Origin: Taeniopygia guttata
Lineage: Eukaryota; Chordata; Aves; Passeriformes; Estrildidae
Reading direction: 5' to 3'
Length of the DNA stretch: 64,000 nt
Assembly: GCF_048771995.1 (NCBI RefSeq)
Contig: NC_133024.1
Span: forward strand, 57,866,501-57,930,500
In this document: positions 1-14,200 of the stretch, piece after piece
How the letters are laid out: the number at the start of each line of letters is the position of its first letter
How positions within the stretch are numbered: the first letter of the stretch is position 1
Translations under genes and position numbers: made by a program
The notes under the pieces: model-generated
What the model was told of the DNA's origin: nothing
The model's input: the letters and a program-made list of their open reading frames with translations, nothing else
Databases searched by the model: none

Positions 1-48
1 ATAGGAAATAAATGTCTTATCTAACATTTATAAGTATTATTTTTCCTT

Positions 49-76
49 CCCCCCCCCCGCCCACCCCTCCCCCCCC
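49..76. repeat. C-rich low-complexity tract
   Basis: Twenty-eight bases are almost pure C, interrupted only by single G, A and T bases. The opposite strand is therefore G-rich with several runs of G and could form a quadruplex. No gene association is visible. Confidence 0.8.
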
Positions 77-3000
77 AATTACCCTTTAAAATGGATATTT
101 ACTGCTACTGGACACTTTTGGATGAGGGAGGACTTAATGGAAGAACAAACCCTTTCCTCCACTCAGTCTTATGCAGAGTCTTGTGTGCAACCTCCTCATG
201 CAAAGGATATGTGCACAGCCTTGTTTGCCTGAAAACAGAGCCGGAATTGAGGCAATTTCTTCACCTCTAATTGCCACACAGCACTCCAAATGCCAGGCTC
301 TCTCCTCCTGGCTTACTGCCGTGGTCCCTTTGCTTACATTTTCTTGACTTTTTGTCCCCTTCTCCCTGCTTGTTCTCTGGTGGCTCCTTTGCACTGCAGG
401 AAAAAGACTACAAACTTCTTTATGTCTTATTTACTCACTGTCATCCCTCTCCTTACCTGAACTTCTCTTCCTTTCCCATGCAGTGCTCAGCCAAAGTCCC
501 TTGACCCAGAACATTCAAAATGTTGAGTGGTTTTGCATCTCTCTTTACTGTGGACAGAAGCTCAACATTCAACACTATATGCCAGTGATGTCAATATAGG
601 TTACAAATCTACTTTATCAGTTTAAATTACTTTTAATCCAGCTACGACAATAGTGATTAAATCCAAACTGCCATAAATTTGTTTCGGCATCATTAACTTA
701 TTTGAAGACATCCATTCAAAACTCCCAAGAGATTCTGCCTCTAGTTACTGAAAGACAGAGACAGAGACCATACTGTGTTCACATTCAGGAGGTTAATTTG
801 ACAAGCAGAAAATGTAGAAGGACAGTGGGCCAGAGAAAGTGAGTTTAGGTTTTGGCAGAATTCAGCAGGAAGGTGCATGGTTTGCTCACAAGGCCACAGC
901 TGTGAATGATTGTGAGCAGGTCCATGAGTTTGCATCCACTGTACGTCAGTCAAGGGCAGAGAGAAAACCAAAGGGAAATGCATCAGTCTGTCAAAATTCC
1001 AGGTTCCAGTTCAAGGTCTACAGAACATACTGGGAGAAGAGGAAGTAAAGTCCTGTGAAAGACCTCTGGCAAAAGATTTTTTATTTGACAATCTTTCAAG
1101 ATTAATATATTGCTATAAGTCACTCGCTCTTCTCACTGATGGTGTGGATTGAGCTATAGGTCATAGGCTTTTATTTAGCCCAGATGGCAGCCAAAGTATC
1201 AAAACACCTTGGATGGTAATTAGGCAGCCTATGTAAAATGCATGGCTCATGTCTCTGACAAGGTTTAATTAGGCAGCTCTCCTCATTACAAAACAAGTTC
1301 AGCAATTAGCTCACACAGGCAATTCCACTTGCAGCATGAAGGAAAAATAGGCTGGAGTGTCAACCACTGACTCCCTTCAAATGAGCATCCTGAGAGCAGG
1401 GTTGTGATAGGCTGCGCAGGGAGACACGTTATGCTGGTGATGTTTGATCTATTCCTGCTCTGCAGCCCAAGGAGTTGGGTTTCCCTGTGTGTCAGTCTGG
1501 CTGGCACCTGTGCTTTTTCATCCTCTGGCAGTTTTCGTTTTTCTGTTTGACAGCTGTCTTAATTTTGGGCACCCTTGCTTCCCTCAATTAGAAGTTTGGC
1601 AATGATGGACTGTTGTTTGTCATTCACAGGTTTTAAATTATCAACTTTAACAAGTTGGTATTGTTACTTATGTAAAGAATTGTTATTTTCACATACTAAT
1701 AAATATTAAAAGACTTATAGAAATTAAATATTCAAAACTCCAGGCTGCTTCCATGGGCAGGGATCTGGCACTCTGGCTTTTGTCTGATATCAATACCAAT
1801 GAGAAGACAGGTGTAGGTTTCACAACACATTTGTTTTTAACTGTGGGAATATGGTATTACTCAACAAAATTGATATTTTGGGTTATTCTTGATCTTTGAA
1901 GTGGTGAAAAGAAATTACTCATTAGACAAAAACTTCTCAGCCATTTCAGATTTGCAAATTCTCCCCTCTGCAGTTGCAGTTTCTGTGTATATGCATATGG
2001 TGCTGCACCTGTACTGTGAATTGTAAACAGTTTCCAATAAATTTCTCATTCTGTTTTGGGTTTTTTTCTGTTTTATATGAACGCCTCAGAAGTTGTTCAT
2101 GGATCTGTTGGCATGTCTCGGCCATGCTTTGGAAGCAACTAGATTATTCAACCTGCAGCATCAATGCCTTTTAAAACCCATTCTAGGAGTCTCTTCAGTG
2201 TAGCAACACAATGTGTTGTGTCCCAAATTATTCCATGCTTTGTTTAGAAAACTAGTGCTTCATGAGCCTTGCAGCTTGACTATATCAAAATGCCTGTTTT
2301 AAAAGCCTTTCCCTGAAGCATGTTTCCAGGCAGGATTTGTTGATTTAAATAGCTGTGTGGCTCACAAGTTTGTGAGGTTAAAAATGCAGTAGGAAACCAC
2401 TGTAAACATCGCGTCACCAGCTGAGGAGGATCTGGAGACACTGTGTCGAATGGGCAAGAAGAAATTCACTTTAAATACGGCTTGGACGGCTGCCTAGAAA
2501 ATGAGAGGGATTCAGTAGCTGAAGTTTACATTAGGAGTTGTGTTGGATGTTTCTCCCCATAAGCATAAGCAGCCAGACTCGTCAGCCTGCAGAGTTTCAA
2601 GGCACTGCACTTAAAAGTGATTTCTTCCTTTTGCCAGATGTGGTTTGCTCCTGTTGGCATCTGTGGTAAAAATGCAGCCTAATCAGCTGGAGCATGCTGA
2701 GGCCTTTCAAGAATATTTATGGATGTGCATGGTTACATGGTCCATGACATAGAACCAATAAACATAAAAGTGAATCTTTTTTTCCTCTTGTATAAGCTAA
2801 TGGTTTATGTGTAAAACTAAAATTCACCAGCTGTCTTGGTGAATTTTAGCATTCAGCAGAATCATGGCTGCTTAGGAGAAAACATGAGTACTTACTGAAA
2901 GAAATATTAAGAGATTAGTCTGTGGAGCAGTAAACACAACTAAGTAGTTTTAAGTCCAGGTTGTCTTAAGGAAAGAAGATTTCCCAAACACATGGCTATA

Positions 3001-3437
3001 AAGAACAAAAGTTTATAGAATAATTTCTTCAGCATGCCTAGAAATTATTCTGAAAATGGTCAATTTGAGTGAAAGATAAAGAGAAGTCCAGGGATAAATT
3101 CTTCTATCACTAGAGGGAAGCAGTTGTTTTTTTCCCCTACCTATCCATACTCTCCTTTTATTAGCTCCCTGAGCTGAACCCATTCGACTCAATTCAACAG
3201 AAAATCCCTCGCTTTCTTCCTGGATTAGTTTTCTGCTGTTCTAAAGTGTTGAATTGGCTCAGCAGCAGATGAGAAAAACCTGCTTAAAAGTCTAGGCCAG
3301 GAGCACAAGAAGAGAGAAGGAGACAGGTCATTCCCCTTTTCTGGCAGCAAGGCCCCAAGCAATGCAAGCGTTCTCTTACAGCTTCGTCTCCCTTTGTGCT
3401 CCTTTGTGACATGACCTCGTCCCAAAACGTTGTGAGA

Positions 3438-3465
3438 TTGCTTGACCATCTTTGCTTGACCATCT
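3438..3465. repeat. Perfect 14-bp tandem duplication
   Basis: The unit TTGCTTGACCATCT occurs twice head to tail without a mismatch. It looks like a recent slippage duplication in non-coding DNA. Confidence 0.85.
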
Positions 3466-5063
3466 TTATGAGAAACAACAGGAAAGGCACAGGAAGACTT
3501 TTAGCCTTTGGTTATTTTGCCTGTATTCCTCAGCAAATGGACAGATTCAAGCCTAACCTCCAACACCTTTTGTCCCTAAGCCAGGTTGTGCTATAGACCA
3601 AGCACCAGTGCTCGGTGGGGATGTGTGTGGTTCAGGTAGGATTGATCATATGTGATTGAGCAAAAGAGATTTGACATCAACAGCAGGGCCAGGTCCTTGT
3701 CTTTTTTGGGCTGTGAGCTGTGCCTAGTCACGTCCTCGACAGTTCCCCCTTCTGCCTTGCATCCATTGTCTTTCATCCTGCTTGTGCTATTGACGTCATG
3801 CCCTTGTATCTTCTTGTCCCCTACTTCTTAACCTCGCTTTCCCTCTGTGTCACTATGGTCTTTAAAAAGGATTGTTTGTAGACACTTTTATTAGCAGAAA
3901 GAAAAACAGAGGAAGACCACAGAGAGGAGGAAGCCACAGAATAAACAACAATTGAACTTCATCATGAGAATTTCTTTTGGTTCATTGCAAAAATAAATAA
4001 ATGCCTTCATATCAGCCGGTAAGGAGAGGTGGACAAATCTGTTTTATTGTCTAGAACATTGTTTTTCTAATTTTGTATCTTGCAGGAGCAATGACAGCAT
4101 GTCTGAAAATGTCAAAAAGTTTCTGAGATATTTTTTTTACCTCTCCCTGACTCTAATTCTAAATATTTTCATCAACACACAAACATAATCTTAACTCCTG
4201 ACGCATTCTCATGGAATAGCACCTGATATCTGTTTTCATATTTCTGGCCATAAGTAAACATGACAGAGTCTTCCCCAATGAATATTTAATACAACTGGTA
4301 TTTTAGCTGCTCAGACAGCTTACATTTAAAACGAGCAAGAGACAGACAAGAGCAACACTCCGTAGCTATGGCATGTATAAACATCAGGTTTACCTGACTT
4401 CAGGACAAGTGCCAGAATCTTCCTCCTAAGAACAAGTGAAGCACTCCACTGGAGAACACCCTGGCTGATGCACCTGGGGCCGTGACTCCCTTTGCCTGAG
4501 CATTCCCTGCATGTCCCCTGCCACCTGCTCTTCTCCTTGGGTCATCCTCTGGGATTAACTGGCCCAGCTGCCTCCACGGCCGTGCCCGCAGCTCACCGAT
4601 GTACGGAGCAGGGCAATAACCACAGGCAGATGCCAGCCCAATCCCATGGGGACGGGGAAGGAAGGGGATCCCGGGGGTGGCCGAGCAGCACTGCAGCATT
4701 GCTGTTGCATGCAAAGCCACGGGCTCAGTGCAAGCGAGCTGCTGCCTCCTCGTCGTGCTGTGCGCCCTGTCCTGCTGGCAGTCATGGGGCTGGGTAAGGC
4801 TGACCCGGTCCTGCGTTCCCGCGGCAGTCCTTCCTTACAGCGGCTCTGACAACAGGATACATCTCCCGCTGTACGCTCCCTCCGCAGCAGCCGGGCACGC
4901 AGCCGGCGCTGGGCTTAGCGCAGCGCGATCCTCCTGAAGCAGCCGCGCTCCCGGTGGCGGCCGGGCGGCGCCGGGCGGCGCTTCCCGCTGGCGGTGGCGT
5001 TGTTGGCAGGGCTGCGGCCGCCGGGACAGCCGGCCGGGCGCACCTGCACCGCCCGGGGCCGCC

Positions 5064-5135
5064 CCCGCCCCGCCCCGCCCCGCCCCGCCCCGGCCCCGCC
5101 GCGCTATAAGAGGGACAGCGGCGGGGTCGGGCACT
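5064..5135 (+). promoter_or_regulatory. RGCC core promoter: GC-box array plus TATA-like box
   Basis: A tandem array of CCCCG units (about 5064-5099), which contains overlapping GC boxes of the Sp1/KLF type, lies directly upstream of TATAAG at 5105-5110. A TATA element there predicts transcription starting near 5135, giving a 5' UTR of about 50 bases before the ATG at 5188. The exact start site is inferred, not seen. Confidence 0.7.
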
Positions 5136-5187
5136 TGCACTGGCGGCGGGAGGCGGCGGCGGCGCTGGGGCATCTCCGCCCGCCGCC

Positions 5188-5224
5188 ATGAAGTCTCCTG
5201 CAGCCCAGCGCCCGGCGGGGCAAG
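5188..5224 (+). CDS. RGCC: RGCC coding exon 1
   Basis: Encodes the first twelve residues and one base of codon 13. The ATG at 5188 lies in a strong GCCGCCATGA context, and the exon ends at a CAAG|GTGGGA donor. The next intron is only 164 bp. The N-terminus MKSPAAQ matches human MKPPAAQ with one substitution. Confidence 0.93.
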
Positions 5225-8200
5225 GTGGGAGCGGCGGGCGGGACCCCTTCGGGCGGGACCCTTCCTTCTCTCCCTTCCCTCTCTTTCTCTTCCGTCCCTT
5301 TCCCTCCGCCGGGATGGAGGGGGCGGGCGGGGTCAGGGTCAGGGTCGGGCGGGTCCGGTCCGGTCCTGACGCCGCTGCCACCGCCCAGCAGCGCCGGGGG
5401 AGGACGGCGGGGGCCTGGCGGAGGCGCTGGGCGAGTTCGACGCGGTCCTGGCCGAGTTCTCCTGCCCCGCCGGCCGGCGCCGCTTCTTCTACGGCGAGCA
5501 CCTGGCGCGCATGAAGCGGCGGAGCAGCGCCAGCGTCAGCGACGGCAGCGGCCTCAGCGACTCCGAGAGTGAGTGTCCGTCGGTCCGGCCGTGCCGGTCC
5601 CCGGGGCGGGGGGCGGCCGGGAGCGACGCTCCAGAGCGGGTGCTAAACCAGCACGTCGCCCTCTTTGAGCGGGCAGGGATCCGGGACGGGAACCCGTCTG
5701 TTTCCGTAAAAGCGGTGCCTTGTCTTTCGCGTGCTGGGTTGGAAGTGCAGGGACGCGTGGGCTGGCCCCGCTGGTTTTACTCGCTGGTGTTGAACGAGGG
5801 GCGAGTGACAAGCGGAGCCTAAAGAGCTGTCTCTGGGAGAAGGTCGGGCTGCAGGACGTCCTGGCATCTGCAGAGAACGATGACTCTTAGGGGGACCGTC
5901 TTCACAGGGACTGTCCGCTGTGTTTCGGTAACCAGAATCATCTGGGCAGAGCGAGCGAACCAAAATGTGCTTTCCACAGCAGGTGGAAACTCAGCCAGGT
6001 TCCCCGTTGTAAGAATGGTCATCCATCCATCCGTCCGTCCATCTATCAATCTGGATGGATGGCAGTGTTACTTACCACTGTTTCAGAGGTGCTGATTTTA
6101 AGCTACCTTGTGCCCAAGTACACTAGATGTATGTGAATGGTGTGTGCAGAACATGGAACAGGAAGGGTAGAAAGCTACTTGGAGCAGGAAAATGTAGAAT
6201 TGGAACTAAATTTTTGCTAGTTAACTTTGGAAAAAAGTTCAACCCCTCTTACTGGCTTTACCAATCAGGGAGAGAAAACATCTTTCCTCTTCCAGATAGT
6301 GAAGCTGGAAACTGCTGTTTCCTTTGAGAGCAGTAGGTTACTTTCTCAGAAGTAAGTCTTGCTAAATGCAAAATATAACCAGTTTTGTTGGTTTGAGTTT
6401 TGCGTTTGGTTTTTTGTTTGTTTGGGGGATTTTGTTTGCATTTTGTTTTGGTTTTTTTTGTAGGTTTTTTTTTTGTTTGTTTGTTTTTGTTTTTTTTGTT
6501 AAGTTCCTAACTATATGGGAAGTTTGATGAAGCCTACATGTTTTGCAGCTATTTATAATAAGACTGCTCCTCTAATTTCTGTTCTGCCTTTTTATCAGTT
6601 CAGGGACTCGAGGTGCCATTCTGTTGATTTAGTGCTTAAACACTAATGCTATCTCCCTAGTACTTGAGCTATGAGAGCATAGAGACTCCAGATTATCAGA
6701 GCCCTTTATTTCATCATCAGGGATGTAATTCATTTTGTTGGCAGGTATTGTTTTATCTGCCCTGAACTTGAATACCTTGCCTAGCACTGCCTTTGGGTTT
6801 TTTTCTTTGGAAGTACATGGATCAAGATGCTATTTTTCTGTTTCATAATGCAGTGAGTGTAGAACTCTTTCTAAGAATCTCTACCTCCAAGGAGGATTTT
6901 GAACTCTGTGCCAAATTTAGACTGAACAATCTTCTTTTGTCTTGCTGAGGGAGTGTATATGGTGAAATCCACCTTTACCAAGTCAGACTGGCAGCCTTAG
7001 TGTTACTATTTCTTGTGCAGTCTTCATAGTTGTGATAGGTTAACCTCTCACATACACTTATTGTGTTTCACAATTGAGACATTTGTAATGACAGAGTGAA
7101 ATAATCTACTGTTGAGAAAATCAAAAAAATCCCAACCCAGTATCTAGAACTTATTCTTCTTGTATGGAGAATGCTAAGTAACTACACATAGCTATCTGCT
7201 GTGGTTCAAAAAACTTAAATCTTGAAAACTGCTAAAAATTGCTCCGTTAGAATTGACAGAAAGGATCTTTGGAGGAAGATGGCAGTGTTCTCTGGCAGGG
7301 CAGAAGGCTTGGTGAGAAAACAGCATGCTCATGTAAATGGGACGATCAGATCTTCAGGAAAATCTAGAATATAAAAATATGTATGGCAAATTCACATGGA
7401 TTTAGGCTGAAGACAGTAGTGGGAGTAATAGGATAGACAGGGTTTGATGGCTCTATATTAAGTCCTCAAAGATGTATGAGGAACTTGTCAAGTTTTCAAA
7501 CCCTGTCCCATGCCTGAGTTGCTCCCTAGGTGATGCATCATGTGAAAGATGGCTCTGGAGGAGCCGATGTCACTGCCTTCTGGGCACCAGCATGTAAGGG
7601 ACAGGAGGGTGCACCAGAGTTTATGAGGATATGTTTAAGGGAAAAGAAACAAAACCAGCCAGCTCTGCTCATGGCTCTGGAATGGCCTGGTAAAACACTT
7701 CTTCCTAAAGAAGTCATTCAATGCAGTAATTTTTTTATTTTGAAGTTATGGTAGGACTGGAGAGGAATTGTGGATTTATGAAGAGCTCCTTTTATAAAAC
7801 AGGCTCTAGTGTCTGATGTAATCCAGTTACACTCCCTACATCTATTTTAAGAATAAATGCAGGGAGTTGCCTACTTACCCAGGTTCTTTCAGTTCAAACT
7901 CAAGTATTTATTTAGTTTATTTTCCCTTTGATTTCTGGAATTTGCTGTTAGTGCTGAATTCATGACCTTACTGCTCTTACTGTGATAAGGGTTAGGTTAA
8001 AATGCCACTGCAGAATCAAGGGGTAACTGGGCTGAAAGAATAAGTTCTGATAACATGAATCTTTAAAAAACATATTATTTGCAGGTACTTTGAATGATCA
8101 TCTTGTTAATGAAGATTCTTTACATCTCTGCAAAATCTTGTTATCCAGTGCCAAGACTATTTCAAGTACACTTTATCATGTGTGTATAGAACAGTTCAGA

Positions 8201-11200
8201 CTATTGTGTTTTAGTGCTATCTGTTGTTTGTTGTTTGATCGAATCCTCCTAACTGTTGTGGTGTGGCTGATGATATGTATCTTTTGGCCACTCCTGCAGG
8301 ATATCTTTCCACTCAGAGATGGAACTGTAAGGGAAGGAAACATTTTAAACTATTGCAACTGCTTGTTGCAGTGCCCCTAAATGAGCCTTAAATTCAGTTT
8401 CATGAGGAACTGCTAGCAGATGTCAAGTGGTCGTACTTGAACAATATTGTTTAGTAGGGGAAGGGAAGCCTTTCTTCTCCTGGGGTATCTGCCATGGGCA
8501 TGAGCCCATTTAATTTAATAGAAAAGTTTACTGAATATCTCTGTCAATGCAGTTAATCCTGAAAATATTCTGTTATCCTTAAAATCTCCCAAGGGAGCTA
8601 GCTCCAAAAATACTACCTTAAATTCTTATATTACATATTTCTGACTCTTGAGGAAAAGTAAGATTTTGAAGACTCTTTATAAAAATGGGTGCAATAGTAC
8701 TTTGTTCTTCCACGTCTTGTCCTGTCATTTGACTAAATGATCTTTAGACAAGGCCTGGCTTGGCTGTGGCTAAGCCCTGTATGTAGCACAATGGGCTCTC
8801 GACTTTGCTGTAACAGGGAGGCTCTGAGTGTAGATGTGTGATGATCTCGGCCCAGGAGTATTACATGCACCACCACAGCTGAGTGGGTCAGTGCTGGAAT
8901 CATGATGCAATTGCTGAGTTACTGGAAATCATGATGCTGGAAATCATGATGCAATTGCTGAGTTACTCCAGCATTCCAGAGCTTCTGGACTGTGAGTGAG
9001 TACCAGTTATATTTCAAGTTGATGTATACAAACAAATTGGAGCCCAGCAGCTTTGTTCTTTAGGTTATTAATCGAGCTTCTAAGCTGAGGAATACTTTAT
9101 AACTCTTTGCTATTCACAGCATATCTTGGCTGTGATAAAGGAGGATTTGTGCTAGAGAGTGCTGTGCTGGCAGAAGCCACTCGTGTAGCTGCAGTTGTAT
9201 TAATGAACTTACAGATAGCATTGTCTTCTTGTGTCAGAATAAGCTTGCAAAGAAGAGGCTGGCCCGTGTGAAATGCATACCCAGTCAGTGCATAGTGCCA
9301 GCACAGTTTATGGCAGTGTCAGCACAGCCTTCCAAGTTTAGACTAAGGATAATGAATGGGAAGTTAGACTTTATGAGAGGTTGAGAAGGGAAGTGCTTTA
9401 GTGTTTCTTGGGCCAAAGTTACAATAACATTGAAAAGCTACGTTAGAATCTGTTGTCATTCTCTCAGAAATGTTTGACACTTGTAGCTCCATGTTTTCTT
9501 GAGACAGGTTCAGCTTCCTTTCTCTCTGTTAAAAGCATTGCAAAATAATTTAATCAATTAAATTCTTGTTCTCATACAGCCAGCAGAGTTTCTTTGGAGT
9601 TGTTTTTTAGGGGTAAGTAAATGGTTTCTGAGTAATGCCTCATGGCTTTAAAATACAAGAAATCCTGAGTGCATCTAGAACTCCTAATTTTATTATTTTA
9701 AAATCAAGTAGGTGCAGGGGGGTTGAGCAGGGACTTTTAACATATAATGCTTGGTGTAGTGGCAGCACTTGTGCTTACATAGATGTGGGTGTCTCCACAT
9801 GCTCATGCTGATGCCTGGGCCATCCAGAGATGAAGCATCAGCCACTGATAGTACTGCAGCACACACCCTGAAAAGCCTGTTTACATTGTCAGTCAGGTAA
9901 TATGTGACTAATGTGAAGGCTAAGAAAAAGGCAACAAAAATGACTGAAGATGTAAAATATTTCCCAAATGCTTAAATATCCTGGGACTGTCAGGCAAAAA
10001 AGAGATGTTTTGGGTGGGGACAAGACAGTCTTCCGGGGAATCCTAAGTGATATTAGGAAAGTGACTGCTATGCCACCAGTATGAGGAAGTCAAATTAAAT
10101 TAGCATGTCTCAAAGAAATGAGGCATTATTTCCTTCATGAGCAGTTAAATATTAAGGTATTATTGATATTAGAAGTTCACATCCTCAAAAATAACTTGAT
10201 AAAATCCCAGCGGGGGCCATTGAGGACTGCTTGGGCTGATGCCACTGCTGTCTCAGGAAGGAGACTGGTATGTGCATTGGGAGAACTTGGTAGAGCTCAT
10301 CCTGTAAGTATCAGTGTGTGGCTGCACCACCCTGAAGCTCCTCTGCAGGCATCTGCTGTGAGCTGGTGTGAGAGACAGGATGTGAAGCAGATGAGCCTTT
10401 GGTCTCTGCCACAAACGTCAGTCTTGTAGCATGAAAAGGAGGTGGATTGTGCCTGTGAACTTCCTATGGCTTGTCTCAAACAAGAGGACAATAAAATGCT
10501 TATAATGAAAAAAGTGAAGACTTTATCTTCTGGAGAAAGTGCCATTTTTTAAATGATCTGAGAAATAAATTTTTACTACATTGCTGATGTTCAAGGGGAA
10601 GAAAAATTGGAAGTTTCAGGTGTGTAGCCTTCTCTACAGGTGTTTCAGTGTGCTGAGAAATGCAATTTTCATAAGATTTCCTGTTCTTGTCACTTCAGCA
10701 AACCTATTGCTCTTACTCATTAGAAAGGAAGATTAGTAAAGGGAAGGCTGGAGTTGGAAACTGCCTCATAGCTGGTAAGCATGGTGGGGAGTGGGAAGGT
10801 AGCTTTGTATATAATGAGAAAACACGCTTGTGCATCTGGGTTTTAGGCTTCCTAGATCACTTTCGTGTAGCTATGTGATTTTAAATCCATTAAGTAGTGA
10901 TGCTTAGGTGTGTCAATAGAGAAAAGGTGTCATTTTTTGGTCATTGGAACAGATGTTTGTTAGCTAGGCAAAATCCCCACAAAAATAAACAATGCAGCCA
11001 AGTGTAACTTGATGATGATAAAAATAAACACTGTCCTTGGGGGGCTGAAACATATGCATTTTGAAACAGGCTTTTTGTTTCTCACTTCTACTGGTGACAT
11101 TACAATTTCCAGATTTTTTTTTAGCAAGTAGGCTATGTTCTGTTAGGAATTATTTGTGTGGTCTGCTCATTAAGTGCTGAGTTACTGTTTTATAATGAAT

Positions 11201-14200
11201 TCATTACTTGTAGACACTTGAGTGGACTTGCGAAGCTTTTCTCTGAAAGCTTTACGAACGTGCTTTAACTTTTCCCCCTAAAACTTTCCCCACTGAAAAC
11301 CTCAGTAAAAATGTTACCAACTCCAGTGCTCTTCAAAATTGTATCTTGAGCCATGGTTCTAGAAACAGCATGGTACTAAAGAAGTGACACAGTTGAATTT
11401 TTCCATTATCTGTTTTGAAATGAGAAGTTTGAGGCTTTCCTCCTTCAGTCCATTAGTGCTGAGAGCTTTTCAATTGCTCATTTCTTGGGGACATTTCTAT
11501 ATTTACATGGTGTTGCCATGGTTTATTTTGTGGTTTAACCATATACTGGAACAGTAAAGTTATGCTAACTACAGATTACTTTGCCAAAGTAAAATACACC
11601 CATGTTTATTCCTACCCCCTAATTTTGTAGTGTAGCTTGACTGACGCCAGTCAATTCACTGAAAAAACTCTCAGATTTTAAGGTTTTTTTTTTACTTTTG
11701 GAGAGACAATTTATTATTTTTTAAATAGCTGAAGTGGTATAGTCTACATACAAGCACTGAGACTAGAATCAATGTACAAAGTGACAAACAGATAATGAAT
11801 TAAAAACTTGTGGTGGGAGAGAAGGAGCTGGATGAGGAAGGACAGCAGCAATGAGATCCCTGGCATCAGCCCCTGGTTATTGGGTTGCAGAGGATGTTGT
11901 ATTTGTCTGACAGTGGAACTCTTCCAAGGGTCATTATTGGAGGTGAATGAGCAAATCTTGGCTTGGGCAGCTGGTACAGAGCAAAGACTGAAATGTCCTT
12001 TTCCCAGAGCTTTCTGCTCTACAGCCACACTTTGCCAAAGAGGGTATTTTTCTGTGCTGCATGTCATAAGTATTTTTTAACAGTACGTTGTTTTCAGCAG
12101 GTATAGTGACCTTGCTGGTGGAGTCAATGCATTCCTTCTTACATCACTAGAATTTATGATGCTTGGTGGCATGAATAAGCCACAGTCCATAGCTAAAGTA
12201 TATTTTGCTTTGAGAAAGATAAATGTGGATATTTTCCTGAAACTATTAAAGCCCATCAGAAGATAACATTGTTATGTGAAAATATTTCACCTTTTGAAAC
12301 TGGAAGAAAAACATTCAGAGATTTAAAGTAACAGTGTTATCATATTTTATTTTTGTCCAGTTGTAAATATTTCCCACCATCGTGTTTGTGGAAGCCAGTA
12401 TGAAATTACATTTTCTGATGTCAAACCAGCCTTGCTACATTTGGTGTCTGGATGTTAGTATCAGAGAGTTCACATTCAGATTTATAACCATGGTTATCTG
12501 TATTTTTTATTAATTAAAAAAGCTGTAAAATCTTTAAAATATGAATTGATTTGGAAATTCTTGTTCTTCCCTATTCAAATAAATAGCCTGAAAAGTGTTT
12601 TATCTTTGGCCTGTTCTGTCAGTGTTTCAGTGAATTACAGTCTTGGCTACAGCACTGTTTGTGTCAGCTATTACAAGTTACTTGGGTTTTTATGATGGTA
12701 GGGGTTTTGTCCTGAACAGCTAGAATTTTCCATTCTGTGCTTCTTAGTCACTGGGGTTTGCATCTTGGCTGAAAGAATGTGACCTTAGTAGGCAATTGTT
12801 CTGTAAACTGATTTCAGAGGAAATTTGCCATACCTTTAATGGAGAGAAAGTATCAATTAATATACGGGGTTCATGTGGTGTAGTGCAGCACTGGTGACAC
12901 ACATCATTGCAGAGCACTACCTTAGGTTATTTTTTTTATGTTTTTAGGAGCTGCTTTTAAAATGGCTTATCTTTTTTCCCCATTTTTCGATCTAAAATTA
13001 TCTAATTTCTGCATTGTATTAATGAAATCCTTATAGTTGAAGTTTCAGGTAGCTTGGTTTTGATCTGCTGAAGTTTAGAAAGAACAGAACTTCTTAAGAG
13101 TGGGGATAAAGAAATTCCAATTAGAGGGTTCTTTGAAGAAGCCATCAAACTCTATACCCATGTCTGTAAACAAGAAATAGCAAGTGGTGACTGACCAGGT
13201 GAAATGGCCCCAGGTGACGGATGTCAGTCTCGTCATCGCTCACATTTATGTGGTACTGTGGGTCGTGTGTGTGTGTGTTTGCCAGAACAGGATCCAAGAT
13301 GATGGCAAAGGAAGCTGAAAATACAGCCCAGTGGTGGGCCAAAATTCATGGGAAAGAGGAAAGTATCCCAGTCTGAAGCTTTTACTGCAAGCCTTTTCAG
13401 TGTATATTGTAACAGAGGTGAGCTTGGAAACCAGCACAGAACAAAGTAATCAGCTTTTATGGCTGAGGTAAGATCTGAGAGGCTTTGTAGGTGCAGTCGT
13501 CTGGTCTGCCTTGTCACTGTGCCTGTGTGCTCCTGTGGAAGGTGCGTTTGTGCTGGAAGGGACAGCAGGCTAGAGGAGGTGGGTGGGGACATACACTCTT
13601 CTTCCCAAAGAGAGCTGAACTTGAGGCACGGGTCTGCCAGAGGATGTTCTCAGTGCATGCTGTCTGGAGACATCCAGACACTCAGTGGAGGTGGAGATGT
13701 GCAGATCTTGGCAAGGCAAGCTGTGGGCCTGCCCCTTTTTGCCAATTCATGTAGACACCCTTAATTTAGCTAAAGCAGTCCTCTCCTGGCACAGCAAATG
13801 GGGCAGGCATCCAAGGAAGTGTGGCAATTCTCTCTGCACTGGGCTTGGTGCTGCAGTGTAACACCTCCAGGCTGTGGCTCCAGGGACAAGTGCTGTGTGT
13901 GCTGCAGGGAGCAGAACTGCTGGCCTCAGTGCAAGCAGTGGTAGTCACCACCCCATGTGTTAAGACATATATTGCTGTCCTAGGCAATGTGCCAAGTAAA
14001 CAGAGTCCATGGACACATTTGTATCACAAAGGTGTCTTTTTGTAGAACTACAATTTTCAGGTCACTGGCTTGAAGCTGCAGGACCAGCAGTTTTAGAGTC
14101 TCTAGCAGGATGACAATGCCTCCTTCCAGTGGAGGCAGGACTAATACTTGAGGTGTCCCTGTACTTACAGATACTTTTTGATGCTTTTCAAGCTTAAGGC

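Larger units (their letters stand above)
1..4779. other. Upstream intergenic sequence, no gene recognised
   Basis: I compared the short reading frames on both strands with families I know and recognised none; none is bounded by convincing splice sites. The stretch is AT-rich with ordinary low-complexity patches. In human the gene upstream of RGCC is NAA16 on the same strand, so its 3' end may lie further left, but I could not identify a NAA16 exon here. A C-rich tract and a short tandem duplication are listed separately. Confidence 0.6.
4780..5650. promoter_or_regulatory. CpG island over the RGCC promoter and first two exons
   Basis: Base composition changes sharply from AT-rich flanks to a dense GC and CpG block that covers the RGCC promoter, exon 1, the 164-bp first intron and exon 2. 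It falls off a little after the exon 2 donor. The edges are judged by eye. Overlapping reading frames on both strands here are composition artefacts, apart from the RGCC exons. Confidence 0.85.

Noticed and set aside
1-4800. 3' end of NAA16, expected upstream by synteny
   Set aside because: No coding segment resembling NAA16 was found. Its end may lie left of the window.
4782-5501. 239-codon frame on the - strand over the CpG island
   Set aside because: It is antisense to the RGCC promoter and exons 1-2 and consists of proline/alanine/arginine/glycine repeats typical of translated CpG islands.
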